Assembly (NCBI RefSeq): GCF_905220415.1
Contig: NC_059544.1
Coordinates: 3,040,501-3,104,500 of the forward strand
Direction: 5' to 3'
From: Colias croceus
Lineage: Eukaryota; Arthropoda; Insecta; Lepidoptera; Pieridae
Length of the DNA stretch: 64,000 nucleotides
Each line of letters begins with the position of its first letter. Position 1 is the stretch's first letter. The notes beneath the pieces were generated by a model that worked only from the letters and a program-made list of their open reading frames with translations, searched no databases and had not been told where the DNA came from. Both the position numbers and the translations under genes were made by a program. Shown piece by piece: positions 27,001-38,207 of the stretch.

Positions 27001-30000
27001 CAAGAACAATTTTCGCAAATTTGTAATGATACTCGCTAAGAAGAGTGGTACCCGTCTCTGCTTATTATCCTCCACCTCAAATAGAAACAAAAAAAGACGT
27101 GTGGCACTCGGGGACTGCCGCGGTAAAGCTATTGCATAGCATGCCTTCAAGCCACACCACCGAGCTCGTCGCAGTGGGGAGCGTGAGGTTTTTTCGTTAC
27201 GGAATTTCTCGATTCGGTCCCCGCGCTCAAGGTCCGCGATAGAAGCTATGCAATAGCTTAAAAATTCCCCACTTAAAAAAACTGAAAGCTAGTAACCAAC
27301 CAACAGACGATAAACTTCGACTCGACCCGCGGGGGCATCTCGCTGGTGACGGAGAAGGGCGTGCACAGCAGCAGCCGGCTGCTCGTGCAGGCGGCGCGCG
27401 CGGCGGACGCGGGCGCCTACCAGTGCGTGCCGGACAACGCGCAGCCCGCCGCTGTGCGCGTGCACGTGCTCACTGGTTAGTTAGCTATTTATGAAAAAAT
27501 TTTTTTTTCAGTGATAGTGTACGTGCTGACTGGTGAGTGGACAGTAAAAAAATAATAATAATAAGTTTTTTTAATGAGATAATAATATGTGACTGGCTGG
27601 TGAGAGGTAGTACGAATTAAAAATAAAGAATTGTACGTTTTTATCTTAGAGTATATATACTCTAAGGTTTTTATTCTTTTTGAGAGAGTATGTTACTGGC
27701 TGGTGAGTTGTAGTACGAATTGAAAAGAAAAAATTTTACGTTTTTATTTTTATTGAGAGAGTATGTGAGTTGTGACTGGCTGGTGAGTCGTAGTGCGAAA
27801 AAAAATGGCATGTTTTTTTAAAGCGAGTGTTCGTGATTGATTTACCAGTCAACTTGTTTGGTTGTACGATGAAAAAAAAGTAGTAAATATGTGTACCGAA
27901 ATTAAGTGAAAATATTGTATTTTATGAGTTTTTCTGTTTTAATGCTTCTATTCACATGCTGTTAGTCCTATTTCCTTATTAATTACGTATTATATAGAGC
28001 TCTAAAAATAATTGAATAACGTAATAGAAATATTTCTAATTATGTACGTGATTTATCCATTCTAATTAATAAACATAAACGGTACTTGAACATAACTTTA
28101 CTGGCCTACCATAACGTTTCGTGTAAAAAATGCTCATGCAAAGTACCTATGTATTTATTTTCGTGTTTTACAAACCTATAAAAACTACATTAGTGGCTAA
28201 TTCAAAAATCTAATAACATGTACTCATTATTCTGCAGTGCAAAACAAGAGAAATAAACTCAGATAAATGATAGAACTTCTAATCAGTCATAGAAATATGG
28301 CTGTCATTTCTCCATATATCTCGCTATTATTATACCACAAAGCTCTAGACAACAATGGACCCGTTACCGTATATATTTTGCAATTCCCTTGGCTATGCTT
28401 TACGTCGTTCCAATCTCTTTGAACTGCTGTTGACAAGCCCCTTGGTATTGCATATCTTTGGATTGGCTTTTTGATGTTTTATTACCGGAATTATAGACCT
28501 GAAAATATGGATTTGGTTATTTATTGTTTGCTTTGCACGTTTTTGTGGATGATATTGTACACTTTAGTAATATGAAAAAAGTGCGGAAAGTCTTAAAAGC
28601 TCATTTTCGTATTTTATTGATATCTTAGTAATAATAACTTAATATTTTTTTAATTGATAAAGCAACTCTAATACATTTTTACTTAATCTTCTTTGAACAG
28701 GATAATTAATATAATCACATTGTCCAAATTATGAGACGAGAAGATTTGAATTATGTTCGCTCACAACTTTCACATGCTTTTTTAAAATATTATAATATAT
28801 TATCTTAACAAAAATAAAATATAATAGAAGCAGTTATAAGCCATAAAAATAAACAAAATTCTCTTCGAGTTCAAAAACTCTTTAACATAGGCAACTTGGC
28901 TAATACTAAATTGTTTCTGCTTAAGTAACCATAAAACACAAAGGTGAAAATTTAATTGTGCGCGGTCAAGCAAATACAGCGGATGGGCCAAAACATTTGC
29001 CAAGATAAGAACAATTTCTGCCAGATGGCCAATGATACGTGAAATTGGATAAAATACAACTTTTTTATGATTGGCCGTCGCGTCGTTGAATGGTCTTCGT
29101 AAAATTTCTGCGCCAATAAATGTTGGTTACTCATGTCTGTACCACGCCAGACCCCTTTAATGTTTACTGCATGCAAAGCTAAACACTGATTATTTGTATT
29201 TATTGAAAAATAATCCACGTCTGCAATTTTAAAATGATACTAATCTTGTAGAATAAGCTTAGAGTTATCCCCAGGAACAATAATAATAATTAACAGCATT
29301 CATGATACAGTTAAACTGAATTAAGTCGTCATACAAAATGTATGCCAATGCATAAAGCATAAAGCAATAAATTTCATCTCAATATGTACTAAAACTCGGC
29401 CACGTAAATCCAACTAAAGCGTAGTTCACTCAATTTGCAGTTCCCAACTTAGTTTATTTGATTTGAAAGAGCATTCCGAAGGACTTAAATTCTATTCGAA
29501 TCGTTTCAAACGCGTAAGCATAACATATTTGATATTTCTACAATTCGTGATATGAATAAAAGTTAAATGGTAAAACGTGATTTTTTTTGCAAACGGTACC
29601 TATCATAAATTCAATACAGCGAGAAATTTATTGTTTCATATTTTATATTTGATTTGCATTTTTAAAACTGTTTCGAATTTAACACAATTTTTGATGCAGG
29701 CTAATGCGTTATTTTTTCGGAACATAAAACTTTAGGGCCCATTTATTTCCATTGAGGTTTCATTTTGTATGGAATATTAACTTTATAAGTGTTCCGTGAC
29801 TGCTATTCATAAAGTTAAAATATTACTATGATAATAAACTTATTTATAAACGTGATTAAAGTTTCAGTGAGGTGATTTTTAACATTTTTATCACTATTTT
29901 CATATTTATAAAACCTAATGAATGGGTCAATTTAGATAACATTATTTTAATTCCATTGTTCTTTCGGTCGAGTGAAAACGTAACGATAACAAAGTTATTT

Positions 30001-30476
30001 TTACCCTGTATTTTATTTGTGTTATGAATAATAATCATTTCAATGTTGATACGTGCTTTTTATCATAATTCTAAATCATAATTAAGGAAGGAACGTTGAC
30101 CATAATATAGTATTCTATTTCTGTATACCGTTTTACGTAAACCTTAAGAAATGAGATTTAATATTGGTTGGTTAAAATTAACCAAACAGAGGTCCCGTAA
30201 ACGGCCATACGAAATTTTTAGGAATCTACATGATATTAAGATACCTGTTTATTGAAAACTGTTTAAGGTGTAAGATGTTAATGAGGAACTCATTATATTT
30301 CGTAGTCTAAGGATTTCCCATAATATACTAAAATTAATGTTTTATTTGTAGGTGAAAGTCCAGCGGCCATGCAAGGAGGTGCTCATTGGACGAGGAACTG
30401 TGGATTTCCAACAATTTTAAGTTTAATATGTGCGATACATCTAAGTAAACTTTTTACAAATGTGATCAATAAATGA
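11039..30476 (+). CDS. Dpr-family two-Ig cell-surface protein, complete, 6 coding exons, 299 aa
   Basis: Exons 11039-11096, 13053-13261, 22802-23012, 24405-24532, 27307-27475 and 30352-30476, all with GT-AG borders; phases match and the sum is 900 nt ending in TGA. The start MARTTACLFTVQF begins a hydrophobic signal peptide (about residues 1-20). Ig1 spans about 59-160 (Cys80 and Cys142) and carries the Dpr signature SWVRHRDIHLLTVGRYTYTS (91-110) and DSGQYEC. Ig2 spans about 165-258 (Cys183, Cys242) with GSTINLTC and RGGISLVTEKG. Three N-glycosylation sequons lie at N67, N87 and N180. The tail (about 275-297) is hydrophobic and ends NVINK, as expected for a GPI signal. Established knowledge: Dpr proteins are insect neuronal surface receptors that bind DIP partners through Ig1 and help specify synaptic partners. 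Which Dpr paralogue this is cannot be settled here. Intron 2 (9.5 kb) is the longest and hosts the large repeat insertions. Confidence 0.95.
11942..12000. repeat. (TA)n microsatellite
   Basis: An uninterrupted TA run of about 58 bp inside Dpr intron 1. Confidence 0.95.
15995..16244. mobile_element. MITE with AACCGACTTCAAA ends
   Basis: The left end is AAAAACAACCGACTTCAAA and the right end is TTTGAAGTCGGTTAAAAAG, an inverted pair. The interior includes AAATCGGTTCAGAAACCTCG. The same end sequence reappears as a fragment near 32270-32290. It lies in Dpr intron 2. Confidence 0.7.
17215..17790 (-). pseudogene. Degenerate Helitron Rep/helicase fragment
   Basis: Minus-strand reading gives FQM-SFGAQ, then MLTFKIQGQVYHLIGSLLPE from 17654, then GQAKF-V and a TAA. 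The next stretch reads QIYF-like residues (stop before them) and, in another frame, EQVNSYVCSFKSTLEAFPQD. These match the order of conserved blocks I know from Helitron proteins of insects (TSFG..., TF...GQ.YH..GSL.P, then ...N.YV.SFK.A.E...P). Frames change and stops interrupt it, so it is dead. The rolling-circle (HUH) and helicase cores were not found. Confidence 0.65.
19130..19320 (+). mobile_element. 3' end of a non-autonomous Helitron nested in the larger one
   Basis: It contains the phrase TTTTGATGCGG, then AAAGCGGACGAAGCCGCGGG and a final CTAG (19317-19320). The same tail occurs at 34500-34640 and 35850-35934. The 5' border was not resolved. Confidence 0.6.
27045..27262 (+). repeat. 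Repeat with inverted AAGCTATTGCATAGC ends (copy 1)
   Basis: AAGCTATTGCATAGC at 27126-27140 is inverted as GCTATGCAATAGCTT at 27245-27259. GACGTGTGGCACTCGGGGAC precedes it, and the interior is GC-rich. The copy lies in Dpr intron 4, only about 45 bp before the exon 5 acceptor. Related copies are at 42800-42950 and 62168-62280. The open frame across it is incidental. Confidence 0.75.
27476..27800 (+). repeat. Degenerate tandem copies of the Dpr exon 5 splice-donor junction
   Basis: The exon 5 end (CGTGCTCACTG, donor GTTAGT at 27476) is echoed at 27521-27540 (ACGTGCTGACTGGTGAGTGG), 27588-27608 (TGTGACTGGCTGGTGAGAGG), 27691-27712 (TGTTACTGGCTGGTGAGTTG) and 27772-27792 (TGTGACTGGCTGGTGAGTCG). The last three share GAGAGAGTATGT or TAGTACGAATT flanks, at a spacing of roughly 80-105 bp. 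Three copies carry a full GTGAGT, closer to donor consensus than the authentic site. Confidence 0.7.
27645..27666. repeat. Perfect 22-bp palindrome in Dpr intron 5
   Basis: CTTAGAGTATA followed by its reverse complement, lying between two of the donor-like copies. It may be chance in AT-rich DNA. Confidence 0.8.
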
Positions 30477-31200
30477 ACTTTTAAAATTGTGTATAAACGT
30501 TGTGTTTGAATGAATTTTACGATAAATACTATTCCATAAATGTAACAAATTCCATTTATAAATTAAAAGATGTAAAGATAGTATATAATAATAATAATTA
30601 TACGATTGTGAAAATTATTTAAAGACCCTGTTTATATTTATTTTATATGCTCGGTTATTATGTTCAGAACCTTTACATTAAATTGTTTGCTTCAATTTTA
30701 TAACAACTTACGTAATGTTTATATTTGTTTATTTTCAATGTTTTGATTCATTATCTATTCTTATAACATAATTTATTGCTCGATAACAAACAATGTATTA
30801 AAACCACGGACATTTGAATTTTTTTAAATACATTCGTTATGAGATAAAAATATAATTAAAATTTAATTTACCAATATTTTGAAAGCATAAGTTCCATCAT
30901 TATACTTTTTAATCATTATCATAACCTTTATTTGCCATACCAACATGTGAATGTTCCTTAACTAATAAGGATTTAAAATACGCAAAGGAACTGAATATAA
31001 TAGCCAAAATAATTTCCAAAAAAATATTGTGTGATGTAAAACATCGAAATTGTAAGCATCTGTGCCAATGCATGGATTTATATCCTATGTGTCAGGGTAA
31101 ATTTTGTTTATATTCGACTCCACTGTTGTAGTAAATCTATGTAGTATATCTATAGTATAGACATAACATTGTTTTCAAACTCAAAGTTGATTTCAATAAA
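30468..31200 (+). terminator. Candidate polyadenylation signals of the Dpr gene
   Basis: AATAAA occurs at 30468-30473, overlapping the stop codon region (too early to be the usual signal), and again at 31195-31200, about 720 nt after the stop. The second is the better candidate for the 3' UTR end. There is no transcript evidence. Confidence 0.3.
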
Positions 31201-31233
31201 TGATAAGTTTTTTTATGAGCTTTTATTTTCATG

Positions 31234-31401
31234 TCTATCTATAAAAATGAAACCCGTTTCACGTTGTCACGGCATCACGTGTGAACGGCTGAACCTATTT
31301 CGATAATTATTTTTTTATTATATTCCTTGAAGTATGAGGATGGTTCTTATGTAGAGAAAGATTAAATATGTACCACGAACGAAACCGGGGCGGACCGCTA
31401 G
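31234..31401 (+). mobile_element. Short non-autonomous Helitron
   Basis: It starts TCTATCTATAAAAATGAAAC and ends GGGGCGGACCGCTAG. The body (AACCTATTTCGATAATTATT, GAGGATGGTTCTTATGTAGA) is shared with 49545-49713 in the opposite direction and partly with 33055-33378. Confidence 0.7.
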
Positions 31402-32179
31402 TATTATATAAATACCTTCGCCTAACCTCTGCTTCATTTCTAGAAATAGTGATATTATCATATGCAAGAAAATTCAAATAAAACGCAATGACCTATTATA
31501 CTAGTAGACGCGGCATACGCCAACATAATTGCACTAAAAAACAGCGTAATTAATACATACCTACTTACTTACGCATTATCACCAATACAGTTGTTCTCTC
31601 TTTCACTGTCACGCACGAGACATAATACATGTCTCACTCATGTACTTCGTAATAACAACTGCCGATTAAAATACAAAAAGAACGTCCAGCCACGACGCTG
31701 AATGGTGCGTGACTAAGTGAAACTCGGGCACTTACCTGAGTTTTTTCTTGCCAAAATAGAGAGCGGGTAACGTATCTAGCTCTTTTATATTATATCATAG
31801 AATAAAACACAATTTCCTTCATCTCTATGACCTATTTAGTCTCACGAAGCGTAAATCCAAATAATAACTATCCCGTGCATTATACAGATTATTAGTATAA
31901 GCACAAATATACATTGCAAATGAATGCTGAATAAAATAGACGCGGGATTAAAAAACAGGGAAATGAGAACACGTTTATTAGGACTTGTAGCCGTTGGTTT
32001 ATGCATATTGACCGACTTTAAAATATGGTTTAAAATTGTTTAAAACAATTAATATTATTAAGCTTTTTCATATAAAGGGTAAAGCTTCATTTACCAAGTT
32101 AGGTATTATATAGGTACTTTATTAGTTTTAAACAAAAAAACAAAATCGTATTCAAATTATTAGAACCGAAAAGCTTTCA

Positions 32180-32292
32180 AATAAAAAAAAACAGAATCAT
32201 CAAAATCGGTTCATTCAGTCCAAACTGAGGTAACAAACACAAGAATACATTTAACTTCCTCTTGTTTCGTTTATTTCAAGTCGGTTGGTTAT
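32180..32292. repeat. Fragment related to the AACCGACTTCAAA MITE
   Basis: CAAAATCGGTTCATTCAGTC and a terminal TTTCAAGTCGGTTGGTT resemble the right half of the element at 15995-16244. The left end is missing. Confidence 0.45.
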
Positions 32293-33054
32293 CAAGAAGT
32301 GTAGATTTTTCTCAGGTGCAGTCATAAGTTTAAAATATTCCAAGATTATACCGAATTGGCCCTGTATTATAAGGGGTGTTGTAAATTTCAGAGTACCCTA
32401 GGAATACAGGTGTAGGGTGACATTATTTTATGTTGGCAAATGGAGGTTGTTTCTTAAATGGTAAAGGTATTTCTGCTTTTAAGTTAAGTATAAGTAAATG
32501 AAGTTTGTTTACTGCTTACATAAATATTAAGCAGAACCTAGGAATTGTCATTGTATCGTTGATTCAAAGATTCAATTTCGTAGAAAGATACGTTATATAT
32601 TAAAGTATGACTTTATTTTTTTGCCTAATTTATAATATTAAGAAACAGTCACAAAAATCGTTTCAATAAAACTGATTCTTAAATCCCTACTCTTACAATG
32701 GTTTAAATAAGTAGTATAATTATCATATTCCCAGTCCCTCGCAATTTAATGGAAAATAGCGTTTCCTTTCTCTAAAATCTCTGAGGAAATACAGAGAAAT
32801 GAGTTCTTTCAAACTTTAAAGGGTCTCAAGAAGTCTGTATTCTTACACGTGACGTTTCATACAGCTAGTCATAAACACGCCGGTCTAGCATTTTCACCTA
32901 CTTATTTATTTCAACTCTCTTGACACCTTTTGTTAAAATGTAAATATGGAATGGTTCTCTCAGTTTTTATTATAATATTCGAGCTGGTGTTAACTCTTAT
33001 GGAGCTGGGTGAATAATTATGGCACTTTTAGTTTATAAGATATGATATAATATT

Positions 33055-33378
33055 ATCTATACTATTATTATAAAGAGGAAAGTTTTGTATGTATGTATGG
33101 TTTTCACGCATAAATACTACTGGACCGATTTCAAAAATTATTTCACCATTAGAAAGCTGAATCTTCACTGAGCAACATAGGCTATACATATTGCATTTTC
33201 AAAAAAATTAGAGATCCTTACCAAAAATGCAATAATGTAACCCAAGGTGTACAAAATTCCTTAATAAAAATTCTGTCATCGCGTGCGCTGCAGAATCTAT
33301 TCCTTAAAGTACGAGGATGGTTCTTATGAAAAAAAACGTAAACATGTAGGTACCACGGGCGAAGCCGGGGTGGACCGC
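33055..33378 (+). mobile_element. Helitron-like derivative with mutated 3' end
   Basis: It starts TCTATACTATTATTATAAAG and ends CCGGGGTGGACCGCGAG, where the expected CTAG has decayed. It shares ACGAGGATGGTTCTTATG with the copies at 31234 and 49545. Confidence 0.55.
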
Positions 33379-33855
33379 GAGTGTAGTAACTCAGGCCCCG
33401 GAACCCATAACCCAAAAAAAATAGAAAATCTATTGTGTCTGGGACCGATCGGGCTGCTTGGGGCTCAATGGGTTAAAAATAATTCACAATATAGCTACTG
33501 AAAAATGTAATATGAGCTTTATCAGAGCTTCCCTCTTACTATTGTGTAAAATGCTTTCATTTTAGTGGCTTGCAGCATATTTTTCCACATTGAAATTATT
33601 TAATAGCCCATCCAAAATCGAACCTAAAGATGTAATAAATTAAGTCTAGTTTCAATTGATAAAGACCGTTCCTATCCGTTTCACTGATCAATTTTACGGG
33701 CTAGCAGATAATCACCCTTCTGTGACCTGCCATATCGACACCTTTAAATTTTGTACCGAGGATTTTTAAATCACAAGCTCATAGCTGTCTCTTAAGATTT
33801 AGTGATATTTCAATTTATTAGTAGGGGGTTTTCTTTACCTAATGTTTACATCTTA

Positions 33856-34006
33856 TCCTACTAATATTATAAATTTAAAAAGTTGTGAGTACCTATGGAT
33901 TTGTATAGTTGTAGTTAGTCTTTCACGTAAAAATTACTGAAAGTTCATCAGAATACACTATAATTAGTTAAATTTGCCCGCGGGTGAAACCGCGAGGCAC
34001 AGCTAG
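33856..34006 (+). mobile_element. Minimal Helitron derivative, 151 bp
   Basis: It starts TCCTACTAATATTATAAA and ends with GCCCGCGGGTGAAACCGCGA and CTAG (34003-34006). Both ends are recognisable and the body is heavily deleted. Confidence 0.65.
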
Positions 34007-34494
34007 TAGGTAGTTCCCTAATTTTACAAATAGGCCCATATCAAAGGTATCTAAGTACCTGAGGCTGTGGTAACTATGCATTAACCCAACCTTATTATAT
34101 TATTGAGGGACTATCCTATACTACATATATAGCTACCGCCGTTCATAAAGCCACAAGATAAATGTAGGCCTAGGGAATTCGTACCGACAACAGAGTGTGA
34201 AACGTTTAGCGGGAACTCCACACAGTTATTTATGTTTACCATTTCACTTGATACCTCACAGAAAACTAGGAGCGCTTGTGCCGGCGGCGAGTTACGCTTG
34301 AAAGGAACTAATCGAAACCTAGCCAACAGAAAAGTGCTCGTAGTTGAGCTGATATATTGCTTTGTACATACAGTATACTTTATTACGAAACCTACATAGT
34401 GTGATTTTACTTCAAAATATACGAAATGTGCATGGAACTTTGTATAATACAATTTCTCGATAATGATCCTTGTCGTTGTAAATCACTACGTAGT

Positions 34495-34640
34495 ATAAAA
34501 CAAGGTCGCCTATGCTTAAATCTTAGCAACGGATTTTGATGCGGTTTGTTTTAATCGATAGAGTGGTTCTCGAGGAAGGTTAGTATATATAGTTTATTAG
34601 GTTTCAGACAAAGCGGACGAGGCCGCGAGCGGAAAGCTAG
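34495..34640 (+). mobile_element. Helitron 3' fragment
   Basis: It has TTTTGATGCGGTTTG, then CAAAGCGGACGAGGCCGCGA and terminal CTAG at 34637-34640. It is related to the ends at 19320 and 35934. The 5' border is uncertain. Confidence 0.6.
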
Positions 34641-35625
34641 TAAAAAATAAATGTAATTTAATTCACAATGTTAAGAGCATAATCAGGTCTAAGCAATGTA
34701 ATGGTCCTCATTAATATCGTCGGATAATGATTGAGGATTAAGGAAACCACTAATGAAAAAATACATACAAAATTAAAGAATAGAAACTTATTAAGACTAT
34801 TTTTTTTTTAATTTTAGCAAACAATATTTCTCAGCATCATTACACATTATAATTAATAAATAAAACTATTAATTAAAAAGTCACTGAATGGAAAAAACCT
34901 TTACATAAGCAAATCAAAGTAGATCACGCAATAATATGTGGGATATTTTTTCAATATAAAAATAAAATGCTTCGTATTGAATTCACTATTGAATCATCTA
35001 CACGGGTTTCCTAATAGGGGTGAAATGTTCCACATTATATTAGCCAGTAATGGGGCCGAAGGACCACGGGCCACCGATATCTAATTCAATAAGTAGGTGA
35101 AAATATTTTGTAGACGCAAAGCGGAAATATCAGCATTTCTTTTCTATGCAGACATTAAATAATATTTTCACTTACACTGCTTTTGTTTTGTAAAATTGGC
35201 ATTAGCAGAACACACATTAGCTTAAACCTTGAAAAAGTATGTAACAATCAAGACAAGCTGCAAAAATCCATGTCTTCTTGATAGATCATGAATAATTGAA
35301 AACTTTCTTTCTTTCAAAATTTAACATGGACATGATTATCTGAAATTCTCGTTAATAGGTGGATAGTAGTCAAAGTATAAAACCTTTTCAAATAATGTTC
35401 ATTTATTACATCTATTTACTTACTTGCAATTTGTATATAAACAGGTCCGTTTTGTGCCATATTTTGTAATTTACATACCTATTACGTCATCCACGATAGG
35501 TAACATACCTAATGAATTTGAAAATTGTGAAATACAAATTAATATTAATCACAACCAAACTTGCCTAGAGGGTCATAAATGCATTGGGAATTTCTAAAAT
35601 GATTAAACGTTAGAATTATTAGATA

Positions 35626-35808
35626 CTAGTGGTCCGCCCCGGCTTCGCCCGTGGTACATTTTTCGCGATAAAATGTAGCCTATGTCCTTTCTCGGGTATC
35701 AAAATATCTCCATACCAAATTTCATGAAAATTGGTTCAGTAGTTTAGGCGTGATTGAGTAACAGACAGACAGACAGAGTTACTTTCGCATTTATAATATT
35801 ATTAGTAT
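35626..35808 (-). mobile_element. Non-autonomous Helitron
   Basis: CTAG at 35626-35629, GGTCCGCCCCGGCTTCGCCC, and an internal CAGACAGACAGACAG track. It is followed by a few ATTAGTAT repeats. Reverse orientation; shares its body with 1629-1856. Confidence 0.7.
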
Positions 35809-35849
35809 TAGTATATTAGTATATTAGTATATGATATTAGTATGGATGA

Positions 35850-35934
35850 GAAGATTATAGTTAGTGTGATTCAAGAGGAAGTACATAATATAATGTTTTA
35901 GACAAAGCAGGCGAAGACGCGGGCGGAATCCTAG
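35850..35934 (+). mobile_element. Helitron 3' fragment
   Basis: GATTCAAGAGGAAGTAC, then GACAAAGCAGGCGAAGACGC and CTAG at 35931-35934. It is a truncated relative of 19130-19320. Confidence 0.55.
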
Positions 35935-36033
35935 TTACCTACCTACTTATATCTCTGTTAATATTAAAAAAATAATCGTCCAGATATTATGAACTTGGAA
36001 GGTGGAATGGAAGACAGATAGATATATTATGTA

Positions 36034-36342
36034 CTAGCTTCCGACCGCGACTCCGTCCGCGCGGATGTCGGTCTTCGCGTGGATGGTTTATTTCTCCATT
36101 TTGAGTAACTCTGACAATGACATCTTATAAATATCTATTGGACCCAAATACGGCTAGGCCTATAAATAATACGCAACGTGTGTTCGCGGTTCTACAGAAC
36201 AACGTCTATGGATAAAACTGAAAAATTAAGATTAATTTTTTCAGGATAAAAAGTATCCTATTTTACGCCCAGGATAATAAGGTATAATTATACCAAGTTT
36301 CATCGAAATCGAACCGGTAGTTTTCACGTGATGCCTTCACAT

Positions 36343-36375
<33 letters not shown>

Positions 36376-36494
36376 AATTTTTTTAATCACATATTTGGGT
36401 TTGGTATCGATCCAGTAACACCCCCTGGTATTTATTTTTTCAATATTTTCAATGTACAGAATTGACCCTTCTACAGATTTATTATATGTATAGA
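36034..36494 (-). mobile_element. Non-autonomous Helitron, 461 bp, both ends intact
   Basis: The minus strand starts TCTATACATATAATAAATC at 36494 and ends CTAG at 36034-36037, flanked by A and T. Inside is a (CAGA) tract and CGAAATCGAACCGGTAG. It shares its 5' end with the 3.4-kb Helitron at 16913-20319, so the two probably used the same machinery. Confidence 0.75.
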
Positions 36495-38076
36495 TTTAAA
36501 ATTTGCTTTCAATCGTTTGTAGTTTGTATAAAACAATAACACAAAATAGTTTTGTTCATAGATATAATATTATCTACATAGTAGACTTACATGGTCTAAA
36601 TAATACATACGCATACACCCACATATTCATTAAGTTCCTCGTCTGTTACCTCTAATAAAAACGCGAACGTTAGTAAGGATAGATGGATAGATGATTCTTA
36701 CTCTTTTATACAAAAACTCTGATCGGCTCTAGATGAAAATTGATTCAGAGTCTGGATTATAGTAGCTACTTTTTGCTCAATAGGCTGAAACTAAAATAAT
36801 TTACTTTCTATTAACGACTTTATCTCGACTAACTTTCAAAGCGATTGCTTTTCTGGGAAAATATAATAACTAACGGTTTCGCTATTGGTTATTTACAATA
36901 TTTTATCATAAAATACTCATATTTGATTTAAAACATGTTGTTTGAATTGTCTAGTTATCTTCATGCAACCAAGAAATACAAAGTTAGTATATTTTGCTCT
37001 TATTTCACCACTGGATATAATTGTGTCGAAACCACAAGGTTCTTAATCTTAACATTCCCAGGAGGCAACATAAACCATCAGCATAACATTAACAACCGGG
37101 TCATAAGGTTTAAAATTTCCGTTGGTAACGCAATATTATCCAAGTATTAAATTGTTTGAGGGCTAAAAGCCGAAATTGGGATCACATCGTTAAATTTAAT
37201 CTATATCCTAAAGCATTTAGGCTCGCCAGGGGCACTTCAATGTGGATTATCCCGGATTAGTGTAGAATGCTGCTGATTGCGCTGAAGCCTTTTATTTGAG
37301 GTTGATGTGACTTTATATATACGGTTAATGAATTTACTTCTATCTTGTTTGCTAGAGCGACTTGAGAATACAGTTCTTTTTTAAATAGTTATTGTAATAC
37401 TTATTTAGTTTTATAGTTTTTATCATCAGGTATGCTTATTGAGAATCTGAAATCAATGTTTTCGTTCACGCAAACATTGTTTTCATACCCAGTGTCGAAT
37501 TCTCAATTTTAACCAGTGTCTTTAACCTTTCATCTAGCACTACCTACTTATTATTCTCCTCGTGTTCTTATTCAATCTTTATTATTAAAATCGATCACGT
37601 CAAACCGTGTTTGCCATTCAATAATATACAAATGAACACAAAGCAAAACTTAGTTACGAATGCCGCTCGTGCATTTCGAGATGACGCGAAATCAATTGAC
37701 TGCTAAGATTGGTTTTGTCTGCATTGTCATTCGTATACAACGTGAAATCTTAAGTGTGAACTAAAGTGTACATTCTTGTTTGGAATGAACTATTGTCACA
37801 CCCCGGACACTCCATACAAAATTATAGTTTTGACAGTCACACTGTAGAGACTGCAAATGTGTGTGTAAACTCTTTATGGTTGGCACATTTGTGACTAGCG
37901 TAAAAAAAATTCGAGTTTTTCTGATGAAATACATCCGTAAACAGCACAATATCTAACCATTTTCTACGAAAAACGATAATCACAAATCCAAAATAATAAA
38001 ATTGCTTTAAGTCAATTTGATTAATGTTGTCAATCTTCGTTGCGTTTCGTCTAAAGACGTCGTTGGCTTAGGTCGT

Positions 38077-38207
38077 TGGTATCGTCCTTGCGGGGAAATG
38101 GGTACCATAACATGTCTGATCGTGCGGGGTGAGGTAAGTGTTTAATTTTGGCGGGAGGCGGAGAGTGTCCGTTCTGTAGCGTTTAGCTACTATTATGTAT
38201 TCTGTGC
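38077..38207 (+). repeat. Interspersed repeat sharing a 28-bp block with the large Helitron
   Basis: AGCGTTTAGCTACTATTATG and the following TATTCTGTG at 38177-38206 are found reversed at about 17751-17780 inside the 3.4-kb Helitron. The preceding GC-rich part (GGGGAAATGGGTACCATAAC, GGCGGGAGGCGGAGAGTGTC) resembles a repeat I have seen in Lepidoptera but cannot name. Confidence 0.5.

Noticed and set aside
34111..34452. 113-codon minus-strand frame
   Set aside because: No recognisable motif, no splice or promoter context, and AT-driven composition; likely chance.
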